Positions 26,292-34,863 of a stretch of 64,000 bases of DNA are shown piece after piece. Position numbers and translations under genes: made by a program. Position 1 is the first letter of the stretch; every line of letters begins with the position of its first letter. The notes under the pieces are model-generated. The model had not been told where the DNA came from, searched no databases, and saw only the letters and a program-made list of their open reading frames with translations. The DNA is from Chryseobacterium arachidis (lineage in GTDB: Bacteria; Bacteroidota; Bacteroidia; Flavobacteriales; Weeksellaceae): assembly GCF_900129245.1 (NCBI RefSeq), contig NZ_FQUT01000008.1, positions 124,001-188,000 of the forward strand. The letters run 5' to 3'.

Positions 26292-27140
26292 TTACTTTTT
26301 GTTTTGTAAACGGTAATGGGTAGGCGAAGTTTTGTATTTAGAAGTAAAGCTTTTTGTAAAATTGGCAGAATCGTTAAACCCACAGTCGAAAGCGATTTCC
26401 GTAATCCGTTTATCTGAAACAATGAGAAGCTCTGCCGCTTTTTCCAGCTTCTTGTTTTTAATGTAATTGGCTGGCGTATCATTATACAGTCTTGCAAATT
26501 CTCTTTTGAATGATGACAGGCTTACATTGTTTTGGGAAGCAAGCTCTTCAATGGTGACAGGCAAAAACAAACTCGCTTCAATTCTTTGCTTAAAAGTATA
26601 AGACGTCGGTGAAAAAAGCTGAGACAAAATAAGCTGTACCGATTCCGAACTCTGAGTCTGTGCAAGCAGCAAGATGATTTCCTTGAGTTTTAAAATTAAA
26701 ATATCTTCATTTACCAAAGATGGATTCTGAAAATAAAACAGCAGGCCTTCAATGTATTTTTCGATTAAAAAATCACTGTTGATCATCTCGCTTGATGTAT
26801 TCGAACTCTTATTTTTAGGAGCCTGAAGCAATAAAGGAAGCTCTCTTTCGTAAATTTTCTTTAAAATATCCGGATGAAAAGTAACAATCACTATTTCACA
26901 GTTACTCTCAGATGTATTATAAATCTTCTTTCCGGAATGAATACAGTTCAGAAACAGGGAATAATGGATCGGGACATCAACTTTATTTTCAGCATCCTGA
27001 TATTGAAAATTTCCTTCCAGCACATAAAGAAAACAGGCCTGATCCGCAATCGGAAAATCAAATGTAAATGGAGACTGTATGACAATTTTCTGCAACAGGG
27101 TTTTACCGAACAGATCATACTTTTTATAATCATTGATCAT
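26292..27140 (-). CDS. AraC-family transcriptional regulator
   Basis: 282 residues. The N-terminal half (about 15-170) is a cupin-like or ligand-binding region without strong family marks. The C-terminal half (about 185-280) has the two AraC helix-turn-helix motifs: TIEELASQNNVSLSSFKREFARLY and ITEIAFDCGFNDSANFTKSFTSKY, ending in the usual TSPTHYR. The ligand is unknown. Possible targets are the membrane protein just downstream or the redox operon upstream. Confidence 0.9.
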   Translation of the reverse strand: MINDYKKYDLFGKTLLQKIVIQSPFTFDFPIADQACFLYVLEGNFQYQDAENKVDVPIHYSLFLNCIHSGKKIYNTSESNCEIVIVTFHPDILKKIYERELPLLLQAPKNKSSNTSSEMINSDFLIEKYIEGLLFYFQNPSLVNEDILILKLKEIILLLAQTQSSESVQLILSQLFSPTSYTFKQRIEASLFLPVTIEELASQNNVSLSSFKREFARLYNDTPANYIKNKKLEKAAELLIVSDKRITEIAFDCGFNDSANFTKSFTSKYKTSPTHYRLQNKK

Positions 27141-27260
27141 AGCAGGTGGTTCTGAAAATATTTTTTGGTAAATTTATATTAATTTTAAATTCAACCACAT
27201 TAAAAAATTATGTGATTCAGCTAAAAGTTTTTTGAATATCCATTATTTATCATACTTGGA

Positions 27261-27348
27261 TTTTAACCACGAAGTGCACTAAAGATTTCACAAGGAACAC
27301 AATAGTTGCGAACTTTGTGGATAACCTTAGTGTACATTGTGGTAAAAA
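27261..27348. repeat. Long imperfect intergenic palindrome
   Basis: TTTTAACCACGAAGTGCACT (27261-27280) is imperfectly inverted at 27327-27347 (TTAGTGTACATTGTGGTAAA), with a nested pair TTCACAAGG / CTTTGTGGA inside. A transcript could fold into one long hairpin. It lies in a 432-base gap without genes. Confidence 0.6.
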
Positions 27349-27445
27349 ATAATCATGATTACAGCAAACAACATTTAATTATAGCATATTGCGGACAATC
27401 AGAAAAAGTTTAAATAAGTTTATCATTTAGATAACCAAAATTCTC

Positions 27446-27469
27446 AAAAGAGAAAAAATCTCTCTTTTT
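27446..27469 (-). terminator. Possible terminator of the kinase/flavoprotein operon
   Basis: AAAAGAGA (27446-27453) pairs with TCTCTTTT (27461-27468); on the minus strand a T-rich tract follows. It is about 105 bases past the flavoprotein stop, so the assignment is tentative. Confidence 0.4.
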
Positions 27470-27572
27470 ACTAATGTGCTCTCTTTATTCTTATTTATTA
27501 ACTTTAAATAAAAGCAGCTACATCTTTTGCCTCTTTTGACTCCGTCAAATCTTCGATTTGTGGTTAATAATT

Positions 27573-29234
27573 TTAGTTTTCCGCAAGGTATTTATGAACA
27601 AAAGAAATCGCCATCGAACCCTCACCTACCGCAGAAGCCACTCTATTCATCGCTCCTGAACGCACATCTCCCGCGGCAAAAATTCCGGGAAGACTGGTTT
27701 CCAGTAAAAACGGGTCTCTTTTTAGTTTCCAGTTTTTTGTAAATTCGGGATATGCCGTAAGGTCTCTTCCAGTTTCTATAAAACCTTTCTGGTCACGCTG
27801 AACCGACGCTCCCAACCAATCTGTGAAAGGTTTGGCTCCAATAAATATATATAAAGCTGCAGCATTTCCGGTTGTCTTTTTTCCGGTGGGCAAATGTTCA
27901 ATAATTAAATTCTCCAGATGAGTGTCCCCTTTGGCTTCCCTTACTTCAGTATCCGTTAAAACCTCAATATTAGATAAATCGGCAATCTGCTGAATCAGGT
28001 AAGATGACATGGTATATGATAAACTGTCTTTGCGAACGATGATATATACTTTATCGGCAAATTTCGAAAGATACACCGCTGACTGTCCCGCAGAATTCCC
28101 TCCCCCTACAATGTAAACGCTTTTGTCCTTGCAGGCTGAAGCTTCTGTAGTTGCGGCACCGTAATAGATTCCCGCACCTGTAAAATCTTCAATTCCCTTG
28201 GTCTCAAGCTTTCTGTAATCAACCCCGGTGGTAATGATGATGGAACGGCAGTTAATTTCCTGCCCATCATTAAGGGTGAGTATTTTATACCCTTCAACCT
28301 GCCTGATATCCACCACTTCTCTCGGCGATAAAAATTCTGCGCCCAAACGTCGGGCCTGGCTTATAGCACGTCGTGTAAGATCTGCACCCGTTAATCCCGA
28401 TGGAAACCCCAGGTAATTTTCAATACGAGAACTGGTGCCTGCCTGTCCGCCTGGAGCTTTTCTTTCAATGACCAATGTTTTCAGTCCTTCCGATGCTCCA
28501 TAGACGGCCGCTGCCAATCCTGCAGGGCCGGCTCCGATAATCACTACATCGTATACCTCAGCCGTCACTTCCAGATTACATCCGATTCTTTCTGCCAAAG
28601 TCGCCACGTCGGGTTGGATAACGATACTTCCATCTTCAAGAAGAACAACGGGTAAATTTTCTTTTGAAAGATTATTAAGCTCCAACAGATGCTGCGCTTC
28701 AGAATTTTTCTCAATATCCATCCAAAGGTATGGAATCAGATTTCCTGCCAGATAGTCTTTTATATTGTGAGAAAAAGGCGAATATTGGTAACCAATGACC
28801 CTTAATCCTTTAAAATCGGGCTTATAATTACTTTGCCAATCGGAAATAAGATCATCAACAACAGGATATAATTTTTCTTCCGCCGGATCCCACGGCTTCA
28901 TTAAATAATAATCCAGCTGAACTTTATTGATGGCATTAATTGCAGCCTCGGTATCAGAATACGCAGTAAGCAGAATCCGTTTGGCTTCGGGATATATCTT
29001 GATCGCTTCTTCCAGAAAATCTACGCCTTCCATCTCCGGCATGCGCTGATCGCAGATGAACATGGCAACGGCACGGGCTTCATTCTTAAGCTCGATTACT
29101 CTTTCCAAAGCTTCCTTTGCGGAAGTTGTGCTGATGATTTTGTATTGGCTGCTGTACTTTGTTTTCAGATCCCTTGAAATGGCATTCAGTACCTGAGGAT
29201 CGTCGTCTATTGAAAATATGATTGGTTTTTCCAT
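27573..29234 (-). CDS. Response regulator receiver fused to a thioredoxin-reductase-like FAD/NAD(P) oxidoreductase
   Basis: 553 residues. Receiver domain 1-125 (D10-D12, acceptor Asp62 in CDQRMPEMEG, T near 90, K near 112 in LMKPWD). A thioredoxin/glutaredoxin-like segment (about 140-220: LRVIGYQYSPFSHNIKDYL, LPVVLLEDGS) follows, then a thioredoxin-reductase-like flavoprotein: FAD motif GAGPAG near 232-237, NAD(P) motif GGGNSAG near 375-381 and the C-terminal FAD contact GIFAAGDVR. The redox-active CxxC expected between them is absent: the position reads YYGAATTEASACK. The protein therefore probably cannot reduce thioredoxin by the normal route. It is 15 bases after the cNMP-domain kinase gene, its likely phosphodonor. 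Confidence 0.9.
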   Translation of the reverse strand: MEKPIIFSIDDDPQVLNAISRDLKTKYSSQYKIISTTSAKEALERVIELKNEARAVAMFICDQRMPEMEGVDFLEEAIKIYPEAKRILLTAYSDTEAAINAINKVQLDYYLMKPWDPAEEKLYPVVDDLISDWQSNYKPDFKGLRVIGYQYSPFSHNIKDYLAGNLIPYLWMDIEKNSEAQHLLELNNLSKENLPVVLLEDGSIVIQPDVATLAERIGCNLEVTAEVYDVVIIGAGPAGLAAAVYGASEGLKTLVIERKAPGGQAGTSSRIENYLGFPSGLTGADLTRRAISQARRLGAEFLSPREVVDIRQVEGYKILTLNDGQEINCRSIIITTGVDYRKLETKGIEDFTGAGIYYGAATTEASACKDKSVYIVGGGNSAGQSAVYLSKFADKVYIIVRKDSLSYTMSSYLIQQIADLSNIEVLTDTEVREAKGDTHLENLIIEHLPTGKKTTGNAAALYIFIGAKPFTDWLGASVQRDQKGFIETGRDLTAYPEFTKNWKLKRDPFLLETSLPGIFAAGDVRSGAMNRVASAVGEGSMAISFVHKYLAEN

Positions 29235-29249
29235 GATTATATTGAGAGT

Positions 29250-30662
29250 TTATTGACAATTAAGAGCACTGTTGAAAGGAATGCATATAGTAAAGGTTGT
29301 AGCTCCCGGTACAGATTCCACTTTTACAGAGCCTTTATGCTTCAGCACAATTCTTCTTGCGGTTTCGAGCCCCATCCCTGTGCCTTTTCCGATTGCTTTG
29401 GTTGTGAAAAAAGCATCAAATATTTTAGTTCTTATACTTTCAGGAATTCCGGGACCGTCATCGGTGATGGTTACCTTCACAAATTCACGGTCTTTTTCTG
29501 TGGTAATGGTAAGTCTTCCTTTTTTATTGATTTCCATACTGTCGACAGCATTGTCGATGATATTCGTCCAGACCTGATTGAGCTGTCCCGTATATGCCAT
29601 TACCGAAGGAAGGGTCTCGTCATATCTTTCATCCACTTCTATATTGCCTTTACGGATTTTGTAGCCTAAAATGCTGAGGGTATTGCGAATACTGTCGTGT
29701 ATATTGGATGCCATCTTTTCAGATCCGCGATCCATATGGGTGTAAATTTTAATCGATTTGATGAGTTCGGCAATCCTTACCGAAGACACCTGTATATCCT
29801 GAATCAGTTTTTCGGTCACCAGCATATTCAAAAGCCAGTTGAAGACCGCAGATAAAGCATGCTCCGGAACGATTTTCTGAAAATTCTGAAGATTTTCCGT
29901 CGTAAAATTAAAATCAACAAAAGTTTCGGAAATCTCTTCTGCATTAAGGACATTTTTTTCTTCCAGCCAGTCTGCAATCTGCTCTTCCCTTTTCGATTTT
30001 TCTCTTAAATTCAGTACCGGTCTTTCTGTGATGGCCAGAATCTTTAGAAGTTCTCCGCTTATTCCGTCTACCTGAGAAGCTTCCAGATGCAATGATGTCA
30101 GCTCTTTAAAAGCTTCAGGTTGTACACGCAAATGCTTACGGAGAGACAGCGAATCGCTTACCAAAGCCGCCGCAGGATTATTGATCTCATGGGCAAGTCC
30201 GGCTGCCATTTTTCCCAATGCTGCCATTTTATCATTCTGCTGCTGAAAAGCGGTAAACTCCCGAACCCTGTTATTCATAATGTGTACTAAGGCCTGGGTA
30301 AGTTCAAAGTGATTGCGGATCATGGTACGGATTTCATCTGTATTAAATGACATGATTCTTACCTCACCGATTGCCTGACTGTTTACCCCGGCATTTATAC
30401 TCCGCGAATATGGAAGATATCCAAAGATATTGCCTTTGCTAAGCACTCCGATTTCCCGGTTTTCATTGCCCTGTTTAATAAAAAGATTAATATGACCTTC
30501 CAAAATAAAATGTGGCCCGTCGATTTTATCATTTTCATAAGTAATAAATTCTCCGGCAGTATAATCTGTGACTTTACTGTTATTTTCAAGCCATTGCAGC
30601 TGCTCATAAGGAACAGCAGCCAGCGCATCAAATTGCTGCAAGATCTCTATACTTTGTGCCAT
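29250..30662 (-). CDS. Cyclic-nucleotide-binding-domain sensor histidine kinase
   Basis: 470 residues with no membrane segments. Residues 8-130 form a cNMP-binding-like beta-roll (GPHFILEGHINLFI, GNIFGYLPYS). A kinase core follows: His158 in GLAHEINNPAA, a helical spacer, then HATPase motifs NIIDNAVDSM, DDGPGIP and GKGTGMGLETAR. The HEINNP box places it in the NtrB-like kinase group. With the receiver-flavoprotein gene it makes a two-gene unit. Whether it binds a nucleotide or acts as a redox or metabolite sensor is not visible; the canonical phosphate-binding Arg of Crp is not obvious (GYLPYSRSINA). Confidence 0.9.
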   Translation of the reverse strand: MAQSIEILQQFDALAAVPYEQLQWLENNSKVTDYTAGEFITYENDKIDGPHFILEGHINLFIKQGNENREIGVLSKGNIFGYLPYSRSINAGVNSQAIGEVRIMSFNTDEIRTMIRNHFELTQALVHIMNNRVREFTAFQQQNDKMAALGKMAAGLAHEINNPAAALVSDSLSLRKHLRVQPEAFKELTSLHLEASQVDGISGELLKILAITERPVLNLREKSKREEQIADWLEEKNVLNAEEISETFVDFNFTTENLQNFQKIVPEHALSAVFNWLLNMLVTEKLIQDIQVSSVRIAELIKSIKIYTHMDRGSEKMASNIHDSIRNTLSILGYKIRKGNIEVDERYDETLPSVMAYTGQLNQVWTNIIDNAVDSMEINKKGRLTITTEKDREFVKVTITDDGPGIPESIRTKIFDAFFTTKAIGKGTGMGLETARRIVLKHKGSVKVESVPGATTFTICIPFNSALNCQ

Positions 30663-30800
30663 ATTATATTCCTTTATTGTATTAATGATCTAGGGTAATA
30701 ATCAGTATCATTTTTGATGATTAAAGATAAACATAAACGGCAGGAAATACAACAAGCCGATTTCAATAATATGATAAATTCTGCTTTACTATCTTAATCC

Positions 30801-31970
30801 TTACTTTACCAGCCTTATTCCTGAAAACTGCCACTGCAGCTCTGCCTGAAAAAAATTGCGGTAGGTATTTCTGCTGTGTCCTTTGGGTGTGGCTTCCGAT
30901 GCCCCGCGCAATACCATCTGATTGACCATGAATTTCCCGTTGTACTCACCTACTGCGCCCGGTTCTTTTTTAAAACCCGGATACGGCAGATATGCACTGT
31001 TTGTCCATTCCCAACGCTGACCCCATTTAAAATGGGGAGACGCCACTTCCCATTCCTGTTCGGTAGGCAGACGCATGCCTTTCCATGAAGCATACGCTGA
31101 CGCCTCGTAAAAACTGATATGGCTGAGTGCCTGATCTGGATCAACTTGCTGCAAACCATTTAAAGTAAAATACATCCATTTTCCATCGATTAAATGCCAA
31201 TACAACGGCGATTTTTTTTGGTGAAGATTCACCCAATTCCATCCGTCGGCATGCCAATGGCGAAAATCTTCATAACCTCCGGCCTCCATAAATTCCAGAT
31301 ACTCTCGGTTGGATACAACTTGGTCCGAAATTTCAAAATCGTTCAGGTATACTTTGTGTCTGCCCAATTCATTATCGAAACAAAATCCAGAACCCTGAAA
31401 TCCTATTTCATAAATTCCTTCCGAAAAATGTAAGAATTTGGGAGCTTCAACAGTTTCACTCTCCTTATTTTCTTTTTTATACACAGGAAAGAGAGGATTA
31501 TGACCTAAAATAAATTTGATGTCGGTAAGCAATAATTCCTGATGCTGCTGTTCATGATTAAGTCCAAGTTCCAGCAAAGGTTCTATTTCAGCATTGAACA
31601 AGCTGCTGTTCATGAATTCGATCATCATTTCGTCGACATATTTCCTGTATCTGTAAATATCCGCTACAGACGGACGGCTGAGGTTTCCCCGATCTGTACG
31701 GATTACCCTTGCCCCGATGGTTTCGTAATAACTGTTGAAAACAAAATTGTACTGCGGATCGAAGATTGTATAGGAAGGATAATTAGGCACCAGAATAAAC
31801 GTTTCGAAAAACCAGGTCGTATGCCCCAGATGCCATTTGGGCGGACTGACATCTACCACAGGCTGAACAACATAATCTTCAATTTCCAGAGGGGAACATA
31901 TTTCTACAGAATGATTTCGGATATCTTTAAATCGCTGAATAAAAGAAGTTGCAACGGTATTATTTTCCAT
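30801..31970 (-). CDS. egtB: Ergothioneine biosynthesis protein EgtB (sulfoxide synthase)
   Basis: 389 residues. N-terminal DinB-like domain with the three iron-binding histidines H50 (WHLGH), H139 and H143 (LNHEQQHQE), then an FGE-sulfatase domain (about 185-389: GIYEIGFQGSGFCFDNELGRHKVYL, MRLPTEQEWEVAS, GQRWEWTNS, LRGASEAT, RNTYRNFF). EgtB joins hercynine to a thiol donor with oxygen to form the sulfoxide intermediate of ergothioneine. It lies 6 bases after egtD. Whether it uses cysteine or gamma-glutamylcysteine cannot be told; no egtA, egtC or egtE is nearby, which favours a short pathway. It lacks the C-terminal methyltransferase of OvoA. Confidence 0.92.
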   Translation of the reverse strand: MENNTVATSFIQRFKDIRNHSVEICSPLEIEDYVVQPVVDVSPPKWHLGHTTWFFETFILVPNYPSYTIFDPQYNFVFNSYYETIGARVIRTDRGNLSRPSVADIYRYRKYVDEMMIEFMNSSLFNAEIEPLLELGLNHEQQHQELLLTDIKFILGHNPLFPVYKKENKESETVEAPKFLHFSEGIYEIGFQGSGFCFDNELGRHKVYLNDFEISDQVVSNREYLEFMEAGGYEDFRHWHADGWNWVNLHQKKSPLYWHLIDGKWMYFTLNGLQQVDPDQALSHISFYEASAYASWKGMRLPTEQEWEVASPHFKWGQRWEWTNSAYLPYPGFKKEPGAVGEYNGKFMVNQMVLRGASEATPKGHSRNTYRNFFQAELQWQFSGIRLVK

Positions 31971-31976
31971 GATGAT

Positions 31977-32990
31977 CTATTTATTTGTTTTGTTTACCTG
32001 CCAGACACTGTCTATAAACCATTTCTTTGAATCTTCTATTTCTGCCTTAACAGTGAATCCTGACTTTTCAGCTAAATCTTTAATATCTTCTTTGGAAAAC
32101 TTTTGTGAAATTTCCATTTCTATTACTTCATTCTCGGAAAAGAAAATCTTTTCTTCACCAATTTTCACTTTCTGATCCGCCAGGCTCACCAAAAAACTGT
32201 GACAAGCTCCACTCAAGGGATCATACGTTTCATAATGACGGAATTGATCAATGGTAAAATCTGCTTCTAATTCTTCATTAATTCTTGATAAAAGGTTCAG
32301 GTTGAAGGCTGCCGTAATCCCGGAAGGATCATTGTAGGCTTTTAAAATGATATGCGGATCTTTCTTTAAATCAAAACCAATCAGCAGGATATCTCCTGGG
32401 TTTAATATTTCGTACAGCTCTTTACAGAACTTTCCGGCATCATGCGTACTCATATTTCCGATATTGCTGCCGAGGAAAAGCACTACTTTTCTGTTTTTGG
32501 AAATTGCTGATGTTTTTTTCAGCATTTCCATATATTCGCCTTCCATAGTTACAATCTTCAGCTCCGGCAGCTGATTTTTCAGATTATTTTCCAGCACGGA
32601 AAGAATATTTCCTGATATATCAATGGGAAAATAGGTAAAATCGATCTTCATTTCGTTCAGATGTCTGATCAGATAGGTGGATTTCAGCGCGTCTCCGGCA
32701 CCCAGTTCGATAAGATCAAACGGTTCATTATAAGCACGGATGCTTGCTGCCAATTCTTCCGTTTTATTTTCAAAAATATCGAGTTCACAGCGGGTGAGGT
32801 AATATTCCGGCATCGCCATGATTTTTTGGAACAGCTCATCTCCTTTTTTATTGTAAAAATATTTTGATGATAAGTGTTTAGGCGTAGATTTCAGCCCCTT
32901 GATCACATCATTGAAAAAGTTTTGATGACTGTCGTTCTGACTGGTATGGTGGAATTCATCAGTAAGTGGTAGATTCATATTGATTGTCAT
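31977..32990 (-). CDS. egtD: L-histidine N-alpha-methyltransferase EgtD
   Basis: 337 residues, the family's usual length. The methyltransferase fold shows KYFYNKKGDELFQKIMAMPEYYLTRCE (substrate lid region), LIELGAGDALKS (SAM motif I), LFLGSNIGN and DILLIGFDLKKD, all characteristic of EgtD. It methylates histidine three times to hercynine, the substrate of EgtB encoded 6 bases downstream. A second Met at residue 5 is an alternative start. The upstream 324-base gap separates it from the SusD gene. Confidence 0.93.
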   Translation of the reverse strand: MTINMNLPLTDEFHHTSQNDSHQNFFNDVIKGLKSTPKHLSSKYFYNKKGDELFQKIMAMPEYYLTRCELDIFENKTEELAASIRAYNEPFDLIELGAGDALKSTYLIRHLNEMKIDFTYFPIDISGNILSVLENNLKNQLPELKIVTMEGEYMEMLKKTSAISKNRKVVLFLGSNIGNMSTHDAGKFCKELYEILNPGDILLIGFDLKKDPHIILKAYNDPSGITAAFNLNLLSRINEELEADFTIDQFRHYETYDPLSGACHSFLVSLADQKVKIGEEKIFFSENEVIEMEISQKFSKEDIKDLAEKSGFTVKAEIEDSKKWFIDSVWQVNKTNK

Positions 32991-33159
32991 TTAGTTTTTA
33001 GAATTCTGCAACTATCTTGCCGTCACTTCAAAGCGATATCTGATTATTGTACAAAATCTGTTTTAAATTAGCTAAAAAATGTAAACGACAACGAAATTTA
33101 TAAAAATTTAATTTTACAATAGAAATGTAATGTTACGTTTACGTTTTAACAATAATAAA
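32991..33159. other. Non-coding region upstream of egtD
   Basis: About 170 bases before the SusCD terminator. It contains AACGTAAACGTAACATTA on the minus strand (near 33123-33148), a possible direct repeat of ACGTAA, but no clear -7 box. No ORF is supported. Confidence 0.4.
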
Positions 33160-33187
33160 AAAGAGCTGCAGTAACCTGCAACTCTTT
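33150..33187 (-). terminator. Rho-independent terminator of the SusC/SusD operon
   Basis: On the minus strand AAAGAGTTGCAG-GTTA-CTGCAGCTCTTT (33187-33160, one wobble) is followed by TTTTATTATT. It lies 128 bases beyond the SusD stop. Confidence 0.8.
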
Positions 33188-33314
33188 CATTTTAACGTAT
33201 CGACTATTATCTATTGAACCATTACAAACAGTTTGTTATTCATTAAACTCATTATAAGTTAACCCTAAAGGGCAAAAATTTAAAACAGTTATCCGTTAAA
33301 TTTTATAAAAACAA

Positions 33315-34859
33315 TTAAGGGTTTTGCTCGTATCCGGCAATCTGAACCTGATTCAGTGGAATCTGATACAAATAATCGTTGGTGGTAATGGTAAAATTGT
33401 AATTGTTTGCAGCTGCCTCAGCATTGATTACACTTACACCGATATTCCATCTTACCAGATCATGCCAATACACCCCTTCTCCTGCAAATTCTGATCTTCT
33501 TTCTCTTCTCAAAGCCGTTATAAAATCTGCTGACGAAATGGATGTGGAAAGAGGGGCAAGACCTGCTCTCTGACGGATTCTGTTCAGTTGAGGAACAGCA
33601 AGCGCTGTACTTCCCTCATAATTTAAAACTTCTGCGTACATTAAAATAACATCGGCATATCGGATAACCGGGAAATTGATTGGCCAATCGTAACGGTTGC
33701 TGATCACCAATCCGGGTTCACGGAATTTAATAAAATAATTAGCGTTATCCGGCTGACCATTGGCTGCAATGAATGACGTTTTTATCGTAAGGTTTTTTCT
33801 TAAATCACCCGGTTCGTAAGAATTGATCAATGACGTTGAAACTCCCAGCTCGGCAGAACTGTACAAACTACTTTGTGCATTGTAAAGCGGGTCGGTTACC
33901 CCAAAATTCGGCGATACATAACTTGGCAAGTAAGATCCCTGAGAAACTCCTCCGCTGATGTGTTGAATTTCGAAAAGGTGGTACTTATTGTCGTTCGCAC
34001 TTTTGAAAAGATCTGCATAATTAGGTGCAAAGGTTACATATTGTCCTTCCACCTGAATCACCGCAGATAAATGCTCTTTGGCTTTAGCAAGATAAGAGCT
34101 GTTGTTTAAAGGATATCCATATCCCGTAAGATATACTCTTCCCAACATAGCATGAGCCGCCGGTTTGGTGATTCTTCCTTTATTTTTGGCATCGTAGGTA
34201 TTTTTCAGACCCGCAACTGATGCTTCAATTTCTGATGTGACAAAATTATACAAAGTCTGAAGATCAGTTCTGGGAACTGCCGCCGCTTCCGTAGGAGTCA
34301 TCGGATGATCGATTAAAGGAACTTTCCCGAACATTCGCATTAATTCAAAATAAGCATACGCTCTTAAAAACCTGGTTTCCGCGCGGTACTGCTCTTTTGT
34401 TGCACCATCTGCAAAAGGAACCGCATCAATTCTCGCCAAAATATTATTAGCATAGCTCACCAACTGATAAGCATCATCCCAAAGAATTGACATCTCTTCG
34501 GTAGAAGAAGTATCCTGAAAACGGTTGATCGCAAAATAATCTCTGTTTCCGTTTTGAGAAATGGCATTGAAGTTATTCGAACGAACTTCTGAAGCTAAAA
34601 GATAGAAATTTACATCATATCCCCCTCTTGAAGAAGAATTAATCATCGCAGAATACACTCCGGAAACCGCCTGCTGAATCTGCAATTCTGTGGTATAGAA
34701 AGACGTTTGTGTGATATTATTTTCAGGTTCAAGCATCAAATCTTTTTCACAGCTCACTGCTGACATTGTTAAAGCCCCAAAAATCAAGGCTTTGCCTAAA
34801 GTTTTAAAATTCAGTGGTAAAAGAAATTTATTTTTAATATGTGTTGTTTTCATTATCAT
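33315..34859 (-). CDS. SusD/RagB-family nutrient-binding outer-membrane lipoprotein
   Basis: 514 residues. The signal peptide ends in AVSC with lipobox Cys37 (Cys35 from the alternative start at residue 3). SusD landmarks: TEEMSILWDDAYQLVSYANNILARI, EQYRAETRFLRAYAYFELMRMFGKVPLI, TKPAAHAMLGRVYLTGYGY, and the C-terminal RRERRSEFAGEGVYWHDLVRW. It sits on the cell surface as the lid of the SusC pore encoded 4 bases upstream. There are no glycoside hydrolases next to it, so the substrate may be a peptide, glycan or other polymer; unknown. Confidence 0.93.
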   Translation of the reverse strand: MIMKTTHIKNKFLLPLNFKTLGKALIFGALTMSAVSCEKDLMLEPENNITQTSFYTTELQIQQAVSGVYSAMINSSSRGGYDVNFYLLASEVRSNNFNAISQNGNRDYFAINRFQDTSSTEEMSILWDDAYQLVSYANNILARIDAVPFADGATKEQYRAETRFLRAYAYFELMRMFGKVPLIDHPMTPTEAAAVPRTDLQTLYNFVTSEIEASVAGLKNTYDAKNKGRITKPAAHAMLGRVYLTGYGYPLNNSSYLAKAKEHLSAVIQVEGQYVTFAPNYADLFKSANDNKYHLFEIQHISGGVSQGSYLPSYVSPNFGVTDPLYNAQSSLYSSAELGVSTSLINSYEPGDLRKNLTIKTSFIAANGQPDNANYFIKFREPGLVISNRYDWPINFPVIRYADVILMYAEVLNYEGSTALAVPQLNRIRQRAGLAPLSTSISSADFITALRRERRSEFAGEGVYWHDLVRWNIGVSVINAEAAANNYNFTITTNDYLYQIPLNQVQIAGYEQNP

Positions 34860-34863
34860 AAAA

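Noticed and set aside
31542..32030. 162-residue plus-strand ORF antisense to egtB
   Set aside because: Shadow of the egtB coding sequence; no recognisable domain.
33120..33150. ACGTAA-rich segment upstream of egtD as an operator
   Set aside because: Repeats are short and not symmetric, and no regulator gene is adjacent.
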